Of a stretch of DNA of 5,771 bases, positions 1 through 5,658 are shown piece by piece (position 1 is the stretch's first letter; every line of letters starts with the position of its first letter). The translations under genes were made by a program, and so were the position numbers. Source of the stretch: an uncultured Clostridium sp. (GTDB lineage: Bacteria; Bacillota; Clostridia; UBA1212; UBA1255); the NCBI GenBank assembly GCA_900555605.1, contig USLW01000151.1:1-5771 (forward strand), read 5' to 3'. The notes beneath the pieces were generated by a model. It was given only the letters and a program-made list of their open reading frames with translations. It ran no database searches and had not been told where the DNA came from.

Positions 1-1
1 G

Positions 2-334
2 ATGCGGCTTGCCAAAGCGGCGCTTGCTGCAGACCGGATCAGACCCTGGCGGACAGATCTTGTGCTGCACTTTGAAAATGTACACGGCAGTCTTCGTGCC
101 GGCTCCCGGGCGCTGGGCTTTGCACTGGCGGATGCGCAGCAGCATATCATGCCCAATGCGATTTATGATATTTCGCTCGAGGGCAGTACGATACGGGTCC
201 GCACGGAAGGAATTCCCCGCGAAACATTGGAAACGTGCTTTTTGTATTATGGTTACGGAAGAAATCCGGACTGCAACGTCACGGATGAAAAAGGATACGC
301 GCTTCCTGCCTTCGGACCGCTCTGCCTGAAGTAA
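2..334 (+). CDS. Sialate O-acetylesterase-like protein, C-terminal fragment (5' end outside window)
   Basis: This is the C-terminal end (about 110 residues) of a carbohydrate acetylesterase related to sialate 9-O-acetylesterases (SGNH-type hydrolases). The family removes O-acetyl groups from sialic acids, and bacterial relatives act on other acetylated glycans. The diagnostic part is the end: the segment YYGYGRNPDCNVTDEKG matches the family's C-terminal pattern of a Y/W-A/G-x-NPDCN-x-x-x-x-G beta-sandwich strand, followed by a short P-x-F-type tail. The leading RLAKAALA helix corresponds to the helix that follows the family's catalytic Asp-x-x-His segment, so the catalytic residues lie just upstream of the window. 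Family members are usually 450-650 residues, so most of the gene is missing. The ATG at base 2 is an internal methionine, not a start. The stop is TAA at 332-334. Family assignment is fairly firm; the true substrate (sialic acid or a plant-type acetylated glycan) cannot be read here. Confidence 0.8.
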   Translation: MRLAKAALAADRIRPWRTDLVLHFENVHGSLRAGSRALGFALADAQQHIMPNAIYDISLEGSTIRVRTEGIPRETLETCFLYYGYGRNPDCNVTDEKGYALPAFGPLCLK

Positions 335-352
335 TCGATTCCGCAGAAAGAA

Positions 353-380
353 GGAGCAGGCAGTCAATAAAACCTGCTCT
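353..380 (+). terminator. Stem-loop after the esterase gene, possible weak terminator
   Basis: GAGCAGG (354-360) pairs perfectly with CCTGCTC (373-379), with one extra G-U pair outside (353/380) and a 12-base loop. It begins 18 bases after the esterase stop codon and ends just before the promoter of the next gene, which is where a terminator is expected. No run of T follows the stem on the + strand, so a classical Rho-independent terminator is not well supported. It could instead be an mRNA 3'-end stabilising hairpin. Confidence 0.4.
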
Positions 381-388
381 CCATCGGC

Positions 389-418
389 GCACGTTCTCCC
401 GGATGATTTGCATACAAT
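389..418 (+). promoter_or_regulatory. Putative mother-cell sporulation promoter (SigE/SigK type) for the M14 peptidase gene
   Basis: CATACAAT at 411-418 matches the full Bacillus subtilis SigE -10 consensus (CATACAMT). Extended one base to 419 it also fits the SigK -10 pattern CATAnnnTA. Upstream, GCACGTT at 389-395 matches the SigE -35 consensus KMATATT at 5 of 7 positions with a 15-base spacer, and CACG at 390-393 matches SigK MACM at 3 of 4 with a 17-base spacer. Transcription would begin near 425, leaving a leader of about 25 bases before the ATG at 451. No good SigA -35 box sits at the right distance. The consensus sequences are known from B. subtilis; their use here is inferred. Confidence 0.5.
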
Positions 419-450
419 ATATAGAAGTATCATCATCGGGAGGTTTATAA

Positions 451-1728
451 ATGGATCTTTTGAGAAGAGGCTCCCGCGGTCCGCAGGTGGAAATGCTGCA
501 GCTGGCGCTGAATCGGGCAGGCTATCAGACCGGTGTGCCGGACGGCATTTTCGGCGCCAATACAGAGAATGCCGTAATCCGCTTCCAGCGGGCAAACGGT
601 TTGTCGCCTGACGGAATCGTGGGACCGCAGACCTGGAAAAAACTGCGGCCGTATCTGACAGGGTATTTTACGTACAGAATACAGCCGGGAGATACCTTTT
701 ACCGATTGGCAAAACGCTATGGCATTACAACGCAGGCGATTCTGACGGCGAATCCGGAGGCGGATCCGCTGCGGCTTCAAGCCGGACAGCAGATCGTGAT
801 CCCCCTTGCATTTGATATCGTGCCGGAAACCATCCGATTTTCCTTCGAACTGGCGGAATTGTGTATAGAGGGCATTCAGGCCAGATATCCCTTTGTCGGT
901 ACGGGGCGTATCGGCAGGAGTGTACTGGGGCGTCCTCTGTACGAGCTGCGGATCGGAAACGGGCCGTCCCATGTGATGTACAATGCCTCCCACCATGCCA
1001 ATGAGTGGATTACCTCGCCGGTAATAATGAAATACGCGGAACAGCTGGCAAAGCAGTATGCCTTTGGCGGAACGCTGTCCGGAACGCCTGCCGCGCAGGT
1101 CTATGCGCATGCGACGATTCATTTGATCCCTATGGTAAATCCGGACGGAGTGGATCTGGTAACCGGAGCCATTGCGCCCGGTACGGCGTATGCCGCTGCC
1201 GCGGCCTTGGCCGCGAATTATCCGGATATTGCGTTCCCCAACGGATGGAAGGCCAATATTTCCGGAGTCGATCTGAACCTGAATTATCCGGCAGGCTGGG
1301 AGCAGGCCCGGGATATTAAGTTCGCCCAGGGCTTTACTATGCCGGGGCCGCGGGACTATGTCGGGCCGTTTGCGCTTTCGGAACCGGAAAGCCGCGCCAT
1401 GGCAGATTACACAAGCGCCAATCAATTTCTGCTGACATTATCCTATCACACCCAGGGAGAGGTTATTTACTGGAAATATCTCGATTATCAGCCGCCGAAT
1501 TCTTATGAGATCGGGGCCCGGCTGTCGGAGGCCAGCGGGTATACCCTGGAGCTTACGCCTTCTGCTTCCGGCTATGCGGGCTACAAGGATTGGTTTATTG
1601 AAACGTATAACCGGCCCGGCTATACGATTGAAGCGGGCTATGGGGTCAATCCGCTGCCGCTGTCGCAGTTCGCCAGGATTTATGCGGATAATGAGCCGCT
1701 TATGACTGTGGCGGCGCTGCAGGTCTGA
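451..1728 (+). CDS. Peptidoglycan-binding/LysM/M14 zinc peptidase, gamma-D-glutamyl-diaminopimelate endopeptidase I-like
   Basis: This 425-residue protein has three parts. Residues about 6-65 are a peptidoglycan_binding_1 domain (GSRGPQVEMLQ, DGIFGANTENAVIRFQ). Residues about 73-118 are a LysM domain (YRIQPGDTFYRLAKRYGI, ending in IVIP). Residues about 125-425 are a family M14 metallopeptidase. Likely zinc ligands are H182 and E185 (HHANEW) and H333 (SYHTQGE); the likely catalytic glutamate is E394 (YTIEAGYG). At DLNLNYP (275-281) leucine replaces the arginine that grips the substrate C-terminus in true carboxypeptidases, which fits the endopeptidase branch that includes B. sphaericus ENP1 and B. 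subtilis YqgT. ENP1 cuts the gamma-D-Glu-diaminopimelate bond of wall peptides. There is no signal peptide, as in ENP1, which acts inside sporulating cells. The start is supported by CGGGAGG (437-443), 7 bases before ATG. It stands alone between two intergenic regions, with a sporulation-type promoter upstream. Fold and family are very sure; the exact bond cut is inferred. Confidence 0.93.
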   Translation: MDLLRRGSRGPQVEMLQLALNRAGYQTGVPDGIFGANTENAVIRFQRANGLSPDGIVGPQTWKKLRPYLTGYFTYRIQPGDTFYRLAKRYGITTQAILTANPEADPLRLQAGQQIVIPLAFDIVPETIRFSFELAELCIEGIQARYPFVGTGRIGRSVLGRPLYELRIGNGPSHVMYNASHHANEWITSPVIMKYAEQLAKQYAFGGTLSGTPAAQVYAHATIHLIPMVNPDGVDLVTGAIAPGTAYAAAAALAANYPDIAFPNGWKANISGVDLNLNYPAGWEQARDIKFAQGFTMPGPRDYVGPFALSEPESRAMADYTSANQFLLTLSYHTQGEVIYWKYLDYQPPNSYEIGARLSEASGYTLELTPSASGYAGYKDWFIETYNRPGYTIEAGYGVNPLPLSQFARIYADNEPLMTVAALQV

Positions 1729-1750
1729 AAGAAGAAAAATCTGCTGTTTA

Positions 1751-1802
1751 GGGCTGCTCCCAATGTGGATTCCGCTGATGAAACGCGGAGAGGGAGCGGC
1801 TC
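1751..1802 (+). other. Nested stem-loop downstream of the M14 gene
   Basis: Bases 1751-1761 pair with 1792-1802 over 11 positions (two of them G-U). Inside, TCCGC (1771-1775) pairs with GCGGA (1785-1789), leaving a 9-base loop and an eight-versus-one internal loop. The right arm also carries the 11-base palindrome GGAGCGGCTCC (1793-1803). It starts 22 bases after the M14 stop codon, so it would form the 3' end of that mRNA. No T-run follows, so it is not a textbook terminator; it may stabilise the transcript or help a factor-dependent stop. Confidence 0.4.
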
Positions 1803-1811
1803 CGGCGGCCT

Positions 1812-1822
1812 GCAAAGTTTGC
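1812..1822. promoter_or_regulatory. Palindrome abutting the -35 box, candidate operator
   Basis: GCAAA-G-TTTGC is a perfect inverted repeat with a single central base, lying immediately upstream of the TTGCAT -35 box (1823-1828) of the GH78-like gene. The arms are too close together to form a stable RNA hairpin, so a protein-binding DNA site is the more natural reading. An activator or repressor bound here would touch RNA polymerase directly. The regulator is unknown. Confidence 0.35.
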
Positions 1823-1851
1823 TTGCATGTCGTTCGTTCCGATGCTATGAT
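1823..1851 (+). promoter_or_regulatory. Housekeeping (SigA-type) extended -10 promoter for the GH78-like gene
   Basis: TTGCAT (1823-1828, 4 of 6 to TTGACA) and TATGAT (1846-1851, 5 of 6 to TATAAT) are separated by the ideal 17 bases. TG at 1843-1844 one base before the -10 makes it an extended -10 element. Transcription would start near 1858, giving a leader of about 145 bases before the proposed ATG at 2005. It is the best promoter match in the intergenic region, and its position argues against coding use of the open frame that runs through 1765-2004. Confidence 0.6.
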
Positions 1852-1852
1852 G

Positions 1853-1888
1853 GTCTGGCTGAACGGCAGACTGCTTATGGCTCTGCCG
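1853..1888 (+). other. Two mutually exclusive hairpins at the start of the GH78 leader
   Basis: GTCTG (1853-1857) can pair with CAGAC (1867-1871). The longer alternative is CGGCAGA (1864-1870) with TCTGCCG (1882-1888), 7 perfect pairs with an 11-base loop. Bases 1867-1870 are shared, so only one can form at a time. The predicted transcription start (about 1858) falls inside the first hairpin's left arm, so the second is more likely to exist in RNA. No terminator hairpin with a T-run follows, so classical attenuation is not shown. Confidence 0.25.
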
Positions 1889-1958
1889 AATATAAAAATC
1901 GGACGCCCTCCAATATGCTGAAACGAAATCGTGCTGCAACGAGATTCAGTGAGAGCCG

Positions 1959-1973
1959 GCGGAAAATTTCCGC
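1959..1973. promoter_or_regulatory. 15-base palindrome in the GH78 leader, candidate operator
   Basis: GCGGAAA-A-TTTCCGC is a perfect 7-base inverted repeat around one central A. It lies about 100 bases after the predicted transcription start and 14 bases before the ribosome site of the GH78-like gene. The single-base centre cannot serve as an RNA loop without breaking pairs, so a repressor roadblock site on the DNA is more likely than an RNA element. No local regulator gene is visible to assign it to. Confidence 0.4.
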
Positions 1974-1987
1974 TGCTGCGGCGTTCC

Positions 1988-1995
1988 GGAAGGGA
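1988..1995 (+). promoter_or_regulatory. Ribosome binding site that sets the GH78 start
   Basis: GGAAGGGA sits 9 bases before the ATG at 2005. The ATG at 1996 follows it directly with no spacing and is unlikely to be used. The ATG at 2017 would be 21 bases away. This favours 2005 as the start. Confidence 0.55.
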
Positions 1996-2004
1996 ATGGT
2001 CAAT

Positions 2005-4455
2005 ATGGCAGAGCATATGGAGAAGATGGGAGATTCAAGTAAGTTTTTTTTAAGGGCGAAGCCTGTATTCCTGACGGGATTGGAACAGATTCCCAATATT
2101 CAGGCAGGCTTCCGGCAGGATGTTGTTTTTGAAAAACTGCCGGAGCGCGCCGTGTTTCGGGTGACGGCTCGTTCCTTTTATCGACTGTATGTGAACGGTG
2201 TTATGGTTATGCACGGTCCGGCCAGGACAGCAGAGGGCTATCTGCGGGTGGATGCATTTGATGCTGCCGCGTATTTTCATGCGGGCGCCAATGCGGTGGC
2301 CTTTGAACTTATCAGCTGTGCGGAGGGCTTTCAGAAGCGCTCCAACGATATTACCTGCGAGCCGGGCGTGCTGCGGGCGGAGCTGGAGGCAGACGGCAGC
2401 ATTGTGCTGGCCACGGATGAAAGCTGGCGCGGAATCCACCTGAAGCAGCGGCATGCCCGGTCCGAACGCATCTCACACTGCCGTCAGAATACGGAAATTT
2501 ATGATTTGGATGAGCGCTATACGCTGTGGCGGACATGCCCGGCCGGTGCCATACAATGGGACCGTGTATCTGAGGTGCCGTGGAACGCCGTTTTGCTGGA
2601 GCGCGGTATGCTGCTGCCGGAACTAAAGAAGATTGCATCCGCAAGGCTGGTAGAATTCGGATCCGCCTATATTGATGAAACGATCCCGGTGGCGCCCACC
2701 TTTTTTGAAGCAGGCATGACGGAATCCTTTGATACACTGCCGGAGCGGCCGCGCCACGATTATCTGCGGACCGTGGAAACGCCTCTGAAGGGCCGGGCAG
2801 ATTATATTGACGGCGGCATTTGCGCGGAGGGAACGGACAGCGATTCCTCTTTATATTTGCATTTTGATTTCGGACAGCTGCATTTGGGCTTTATCGGTTT
2901 TACCGTGACCTGCGACCGGGCGGGGGTGCTTGACATTGTCCATTTAGAGACCTATGTACTTTACGATCGGAAGTCGGAAAATACTGCGGGCGCCAATCCC
3001 TGCACGCGGCTGCATTTAAAGCCCGGAACCTATACATTCCTGACAATGGAGCCGGCCCTGACACGATATCTGAAATTTTATTTTCGTCCTTCTGAAAAAG
3101 CGGCAGAGGCGCCGCCGGTACGGGTGACGCTGACAGATATCCACCTGCGCACATATTCTTATCCGGATTTGGGGCAGGGCGCTTTCCAATGCAGCGACGA
3201 TGATGTGAACCGTCTTTATGAGGCGGCACGCCGGACGCTTCTGCTGAATACGCTTGATATTTTTATGGATTGCCCGGAACGGGAGCGCGGCGGCTGGCTG
3301 TGTGATTCTCTCTGGACCGCACGCGCCGCGCGTATGATGCTGGGGGATCAAAAGGTGGAGCGGGCTTTCCTTGAGAATTTTCTTTTGTTTCCTGCCGAAA
3401 AAATCTGGCATGCGTTTTTCCCTGAGACATATCCTGCGCATCGTCCTGATTATGATACGTGTCCGGGAATTACGACCTGGTCCTTCTGGTTGATGGCAGA
3501 GCTTTGTGAGTATGCGGAGCGCAGCGGCGATACGGCATTTTTAGAAAAATACCGGAAACGTGTAACTGCCTTTGTGGAAGGCAGCCAAGAGCTGATCGGC
3601 GCTTCCGGCCTGCTGGAAAATCTGCCGTTTGTTTTCATTGATTGGTCTCTGTCGAACAACCCGGAGTATCATCAGCCGATTTCCACGGCGGCCAACGCGC
3701 TTTATGCCTATATGCTGATTCGGCTCGGAGAAGCGTATCATGTGGAAGCGTGGGCGGAGCAGGGCCGCCAGATGCAGACGGTTATGAAAAATGTACTGGT
3801 TTCCTTGGACCCGTTTGCGATCATGCCGGATCCCGGAATCGCCGACTCGATGACCTATGAGAACGGACAACTGTACAAACGCGGCTTCTATTCGGAATCC
3901 TGCCAGTATACGGCAATGTGGGCGGGGCTGTATGCACCGGATGAAATTCCGGCAATTACAGAGGAAATTGTCCATCGCATGGGACCGGATCCTACCTGTG
4001 CGCCGCGGCCGTACATTGGCCGGGCCGGTCTGTTCATCGGCTTGTGCATTCGGCTGGATATGCTGGCGCGTCTCGGCGAGTACGAAAAGCTGTTTTCAGA
4101 TATCAAGGCAATTTATGGTCCCCAGCTGCGGGAAGGACCCGGTACGCTGTGGGAAAATGAGATTATAGACACATCCAGCCGCTGTCACGGATTTACTGCG
4201 CATACCGGCGTACACCTCACGAGAGATATTTTAGGACTTGGAATTCCGGATGAGCTGCATAAAACCGTAACCATTGCGCCGCATCCCTGCGGCCTGCGTT
4301 GGGCCCGCGGAACAGTCAGCACAAGCTGCGGCAGCATTTCTTTATTCTGGACCGCGGAAAAGCATCATTTGCGTATCCGCCTGTCTCTGCCGGAGGCGTT
4401 CCGGGCGGATATCCGCGTTCCGGAGGGCTATGAAGCGGTGATTGACCGTATTTGA
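2005..4455 (+). CDS. GH78-like glycoside hydrolase (alpha-L-rhamnosidase family), divergent clade
   Basis: The product is 816 residues from the preferred start. Known GH78 enzymes release terminal alpha-L-rhamnose from plant or bacterial glycans by inversion. The layout follows the family: an N-terminal beta-sandwich with YVNG at 62-65 and a GP-R-x-x-EGYLRVD segment, a second beta-sandwich, an (alpha/alpha)6 barrel from about residue 395 to 735, and a C-terminal beta domain (VTIAPHPCGLRWARGTV). The barrel carries DCPERERGGWLCD (422-434), equivalent to the family's DCPxRxERxGWxGD; E427 is the likely general acid, with D422, W431 and D434 as sugar-binding partners. The late LWENE segment offers E717 as candidate base, and H728 matches the conserved late histidine. 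The motif is one residue shorter than usual and has Cys instead of Gly before D434, so the sugar specificity is uncertain. There is no signal peptide; it probably acts on imported oligosaccharides in the cytoplasm. An in-frame open stretch back to 1765 looks non-coding and contains the promoter. Confidence 0.82.
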   Translation: MAEHMEKMGDSSKFFLRAKPVFLTGLEQIPNIQAGFRQDVVFEKLPERAVFRVTARSFYRLYVNGVMVMHGPARTAEGYLRVDAFDAAAYFHAGANAVAFELISCAEGFQKRSNDITCEPGVLRAELEADGSIVLATDESWRGIHLKQRHARSERISHCRQNTEIYDLDERYTLWRTCPAGAIQWDRVSEVPWNAVLLERGMLLPELKKIASARLVEFGSAYIDETIPVAPTFFEAGMTESFDTLPERPRHDYLRTVETPLKGRADYIDGGICAEGTDSDSSLYLHFDFGQLHLGFIGFTVTCDRAGVLDIVHLETYVLYDRKSENTAGANPCTRLHLKPGTYTFLTMEPALTRYLKFYFRPSEKAAEAPPVRVTLTDIHLRTYSYPDLGQGAFQCSDDDVNRLYEAARRTLLLNTLDIFMDCPERERGGWLCDSLWTARAARMMLGDQKVERAFLENFLLFPAEKIWHAFFPETYPAHRPDYDTCPGITTWSFWLMAELCEYAERSGDTAFLEKYRKRVTAFVEGSQELIGASGLLENLPFVFIDWSLSNNPEYHQPISTAANALYAYMLIRLGEAYHVEAWAEQGRQMQTVMKNVLVSLDPFAIMPDPGIADSMTYENGQLYKRGFYSESCQYTAMWAGLYAPDEIPAITEEIVHRMGPDPTCAPRPYIGRAGLFIGLCIRLDMLARLGEYEKLFSDIKAIYGPQLREGPGTLWENEIIDTSSRCHGFTAHTGVHLTRDILGLGIPDELHKTVTIAPHPCGLRWARGTVSTSCGSISLFWTAEKHHLRIRLSLPEAFRADIRVPEGYEAVIDRI

Positions 4456-4466
4456 GGCGGCGGACT

Positions 4467-4508
4467 GCCCGGCCGGGGCTGCTGTTTCCGGCCGGGCGGC
4501 GCGCTTTT
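4467..4508 (+). terminator. Rho-independent terminator after the GH78-like gene
   Basis: GCCCGGCCGG (4467-4476) pairs perfectly with CCGGCCGGGC (4488-4497), extendable by two outer pairs (one T-G), with an 11-base loop. It starts 11 bases after the TGA stop. Only four T follow (4505-4508), separated from the stem by seven bases, so the T-tract is weak although the stem is very strong. The position between two genes with separate promoters supports a terminator role. Confidence 0.6.
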
Positions 4509-4524
4509 GCGATTTATGCGGTTC

Positions 4525-4553
4525 TTGTTCTTTTCAGAAAGATATGTTACTAT
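4525..4553 (+). promoter_or_regulatory. Putative SigA-type promoter for the amidase-like/addA unit
   Basis: TACTAT (4548-4553) has TG at 4545-4546 in the extended -10 position, with TTGTTC (4525-4530) 17 bases upstream as a weak -35. An overlapping alternative is TATAGT (4553-4558, 5 of 6) with TTTTCA (4531-4536) at 16 bases. The stretch is AT-rich in an otherwise GC-rich region and lies just after a terminator, as expected of a promoter. Either choice leaves a leader of about 30-35 bases before the TTG start. Confidence 0.45.
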
Positions 4554-4582
4554 ATAGTGTATTGTACCAACAATTCGGAGAT

Positions 4583-4587
4583 AGGAG
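4583..4587 (+). promoter_or_regulatory. Ribosome binding site that decides a TTG start
   Basis: AGGAG lies 9 bases before TTG at 4597. The first in-frame ATG (4627) has no purine-rich site upstream, so the TTG start is preferred. Confidence 0.65.
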
Positions 4588-4596
4588 CGTATCATT

Positions 4597-5658
4597 TTGC
4601 TGAATGCGGTTTCTATCGTCCGCACTATGCGGACGGCGCAAAAAAAAGAAAGGAACGGTTTTGGAGGCCGCACAAGCAGAGTCTTGCTTCCTTGTTTGTG
4701 CTTCATTCTAATATACTGTACTGCGTTTCTGCTTTCCGCAGTGCCTGCGCGCAGCAATGCCGCCGCCTCTCCTGCAGAAGCGCTCTCCGAGTCAGGTGAA
4801 CCGATAAATCCTTTATTTCAGATGGATGCGCCCTTAATTGTACCGACGCAAAAGTCCGAGATCACGATTCGGCGCGGTCCGGGATTTACATATCCTGTTC
4901 TGCAGGTGGTGCCGACCTGCCACGCGCTGCGTGTGGAGGAAAAGGGGCTTTGGTACAGAGTACGCTATGAAAATGACATCGGCTATGTGTACGGCGCCAG
5001 CTTTGATGATGAAAATGCTTATGAGACAGACCGGCTGAAGGGAATTCTGGTGGGAATTGATCCTGACGGACAGATTGCGCCCAATGCACTGCCTGAATAT
5101 TTGGCGCCGAATTCAAAAGTGCTGACGGCAAAAATGAATGAACGTAATTTCGGCGTCAATTCAAAAACCCCTGATTATACGATTAACTTAAGTGTTGCAG
5201 GCATTTTAAAAAAGACTTTGGAGGAGGAGGGCGCTTCCGTGCTTCTTACCAGAGAAAGCAGTGAGATTGATCTCAGCAACCGCGAGCGTGCCGAACTGCT
5301 CAGTAAGGCGCACTGTGATGTCCTTGTACGGTTGAGCTGCACTTCCTCCGACAACCCCATGACAAAAGGGGTTGAGATACAGGTATCCCGATTTTCTCAA
5401 GATGAACAGACTGCTGCTTTTGCAGCGGAGGTATTATCCAACATTTCAAAGGCCGCGGGACTCGAAAGCATCGGCGTGTCTCCTGTCAGTGAGAATACCT
5501 TTCTGAATTGGGCGGAAGGAATTGCGGTTTCCGTTGAGTTGGGTTATCTGACCAATTCCGGTGATGAAAAAATACTGTTATCCGATGTTTCTCAGCTTCA
5601 GATTGCAGTGGCGATAAAGGAAGCAGTGGTGAGTTCATTTTATGGCATGGACCAGTGA
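4597..5658 (+). CDS. SH3b/Amidase_3 protein with degenerate zinc site, probable pseudoenzyme
   Basis: This 353-residue protein resembles exported N-acetylmuramoyl-L-alanine amidases, which cut glycan from stem peptide in peptidoglycan. Residues 1-28 are basic, 29-50 form a hydrophobic signal or anchor segment, about 78-135 are a bacterial SH3 domain ([32 protein letters not shown]), and about 147-350 are an Amidase_3 fold. The fold is clear from ungapped landmarks ([22 protein letters not shown]), yet the zinc ligands are gone. The first His is G158 (GIDPDGQ for the usual ID-x-GH-x), the Glu is D193 (TPDYTINL for x-PEYxLxL), and the second His is S247 (VRLSCTS for IRIHANx). The catalytic Glu is kept (E314). 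The reading frame is intact, so the protein is likely made but not a normal zinc amidase; wall binding, sensing or regulation are possible roles, as known for the mycobacterial amidase-like regulator CwlM. It starts at TTG with a good ribosome site. Its last 17 bases overlap addA. Confidence 0.85.
   Translation: MLNAVSIVRTMRTAQKKERNGFGGRTSRVLLPCLCFILIYCTAFLLSAVPARSNAAASPAEALSESGEPINPLFQMDAPLIVPTQKSEITIRRGPGFTYPVLQVVPTCHALRVEEKGLWYRVRYENDIGYVYGASFDDENAYETDRLKGILVGIDPDGQIAPNALPEYLAPNSKVLTAKMNERNFGVNSKTPDYTINLSVAGILKKTLEEEGASVLLTRESSEIDLSNRERAELLSKAHCDVLVRLSCTSSDNPMTKGVEIQVSRFSQDEQTAAFAAEVLSNISKAAGLESIGVSPVSENTFLNWAEGIAVSVELGYLTNSGDEKILLSDVSQLQIAVAIKEAVVSSFYGMDQ
5628..5633 (+). promoter_or_regulatory. 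Ribosome binding site of addA inside the amidase-like gene
   Basis: GGTGAG lies 8 bases before the ATG at 5642, within the last codons of the upstream gene. It favours ATG 5642, whose frame gives the expected AddA N-terminus, over the nearby ATG at 5647, which is in another frame. Confidence 0.5.

Noticed and set aside
2..4. ATG at base 2 as the start of a complete 110-residue protein
   Set aside because: The product aligns with the C-terminal end of a much larger esterase family, so the gene must begin upstream of the window.
445..1425. Long open frame on the minus strand (326 codons)
   Set aside because: It lies antisense to the M14 peptidase gene, whose domains are unmistakable. The product has no recognisable motif, is very rich in Arg, Gly and Ile, and no ribosome site was evident.
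1778..1940. Possible catabolite-response (cre) sites such as TGAAACG at two places in the intergenic region
   Set aside because: The matches are off by one position from the cre consensus and lack the right half.
1765..2004. In-frame upstream extension of the GH78-like gene by 80 codons
   Set aside because: The encoded stretch has no family similarity and an odd composition, contains the best promoter match, and the ribosome site lies before 2005.
3541..3975. Minus-strand open frame of 144 codons within the GH78-like gene
   Set aside because: Shadow of the coding strand; no domain and no initiation signal seen.
4627..4629. ATG as an alternative start of the amidase-like gene
   Set aside because: It would give a typical signal peptide length, but no ribosome site precedes it, while TTG at 4597 has AGGAG at 9 bases.
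4452..4799. 115-codon open frame on the plus strand overlapping the terminator and the amidase-like gene
   Set aside because: It runs through the terminator stem and promoter and reads the amidase-like N-terminus in the wrong frame.
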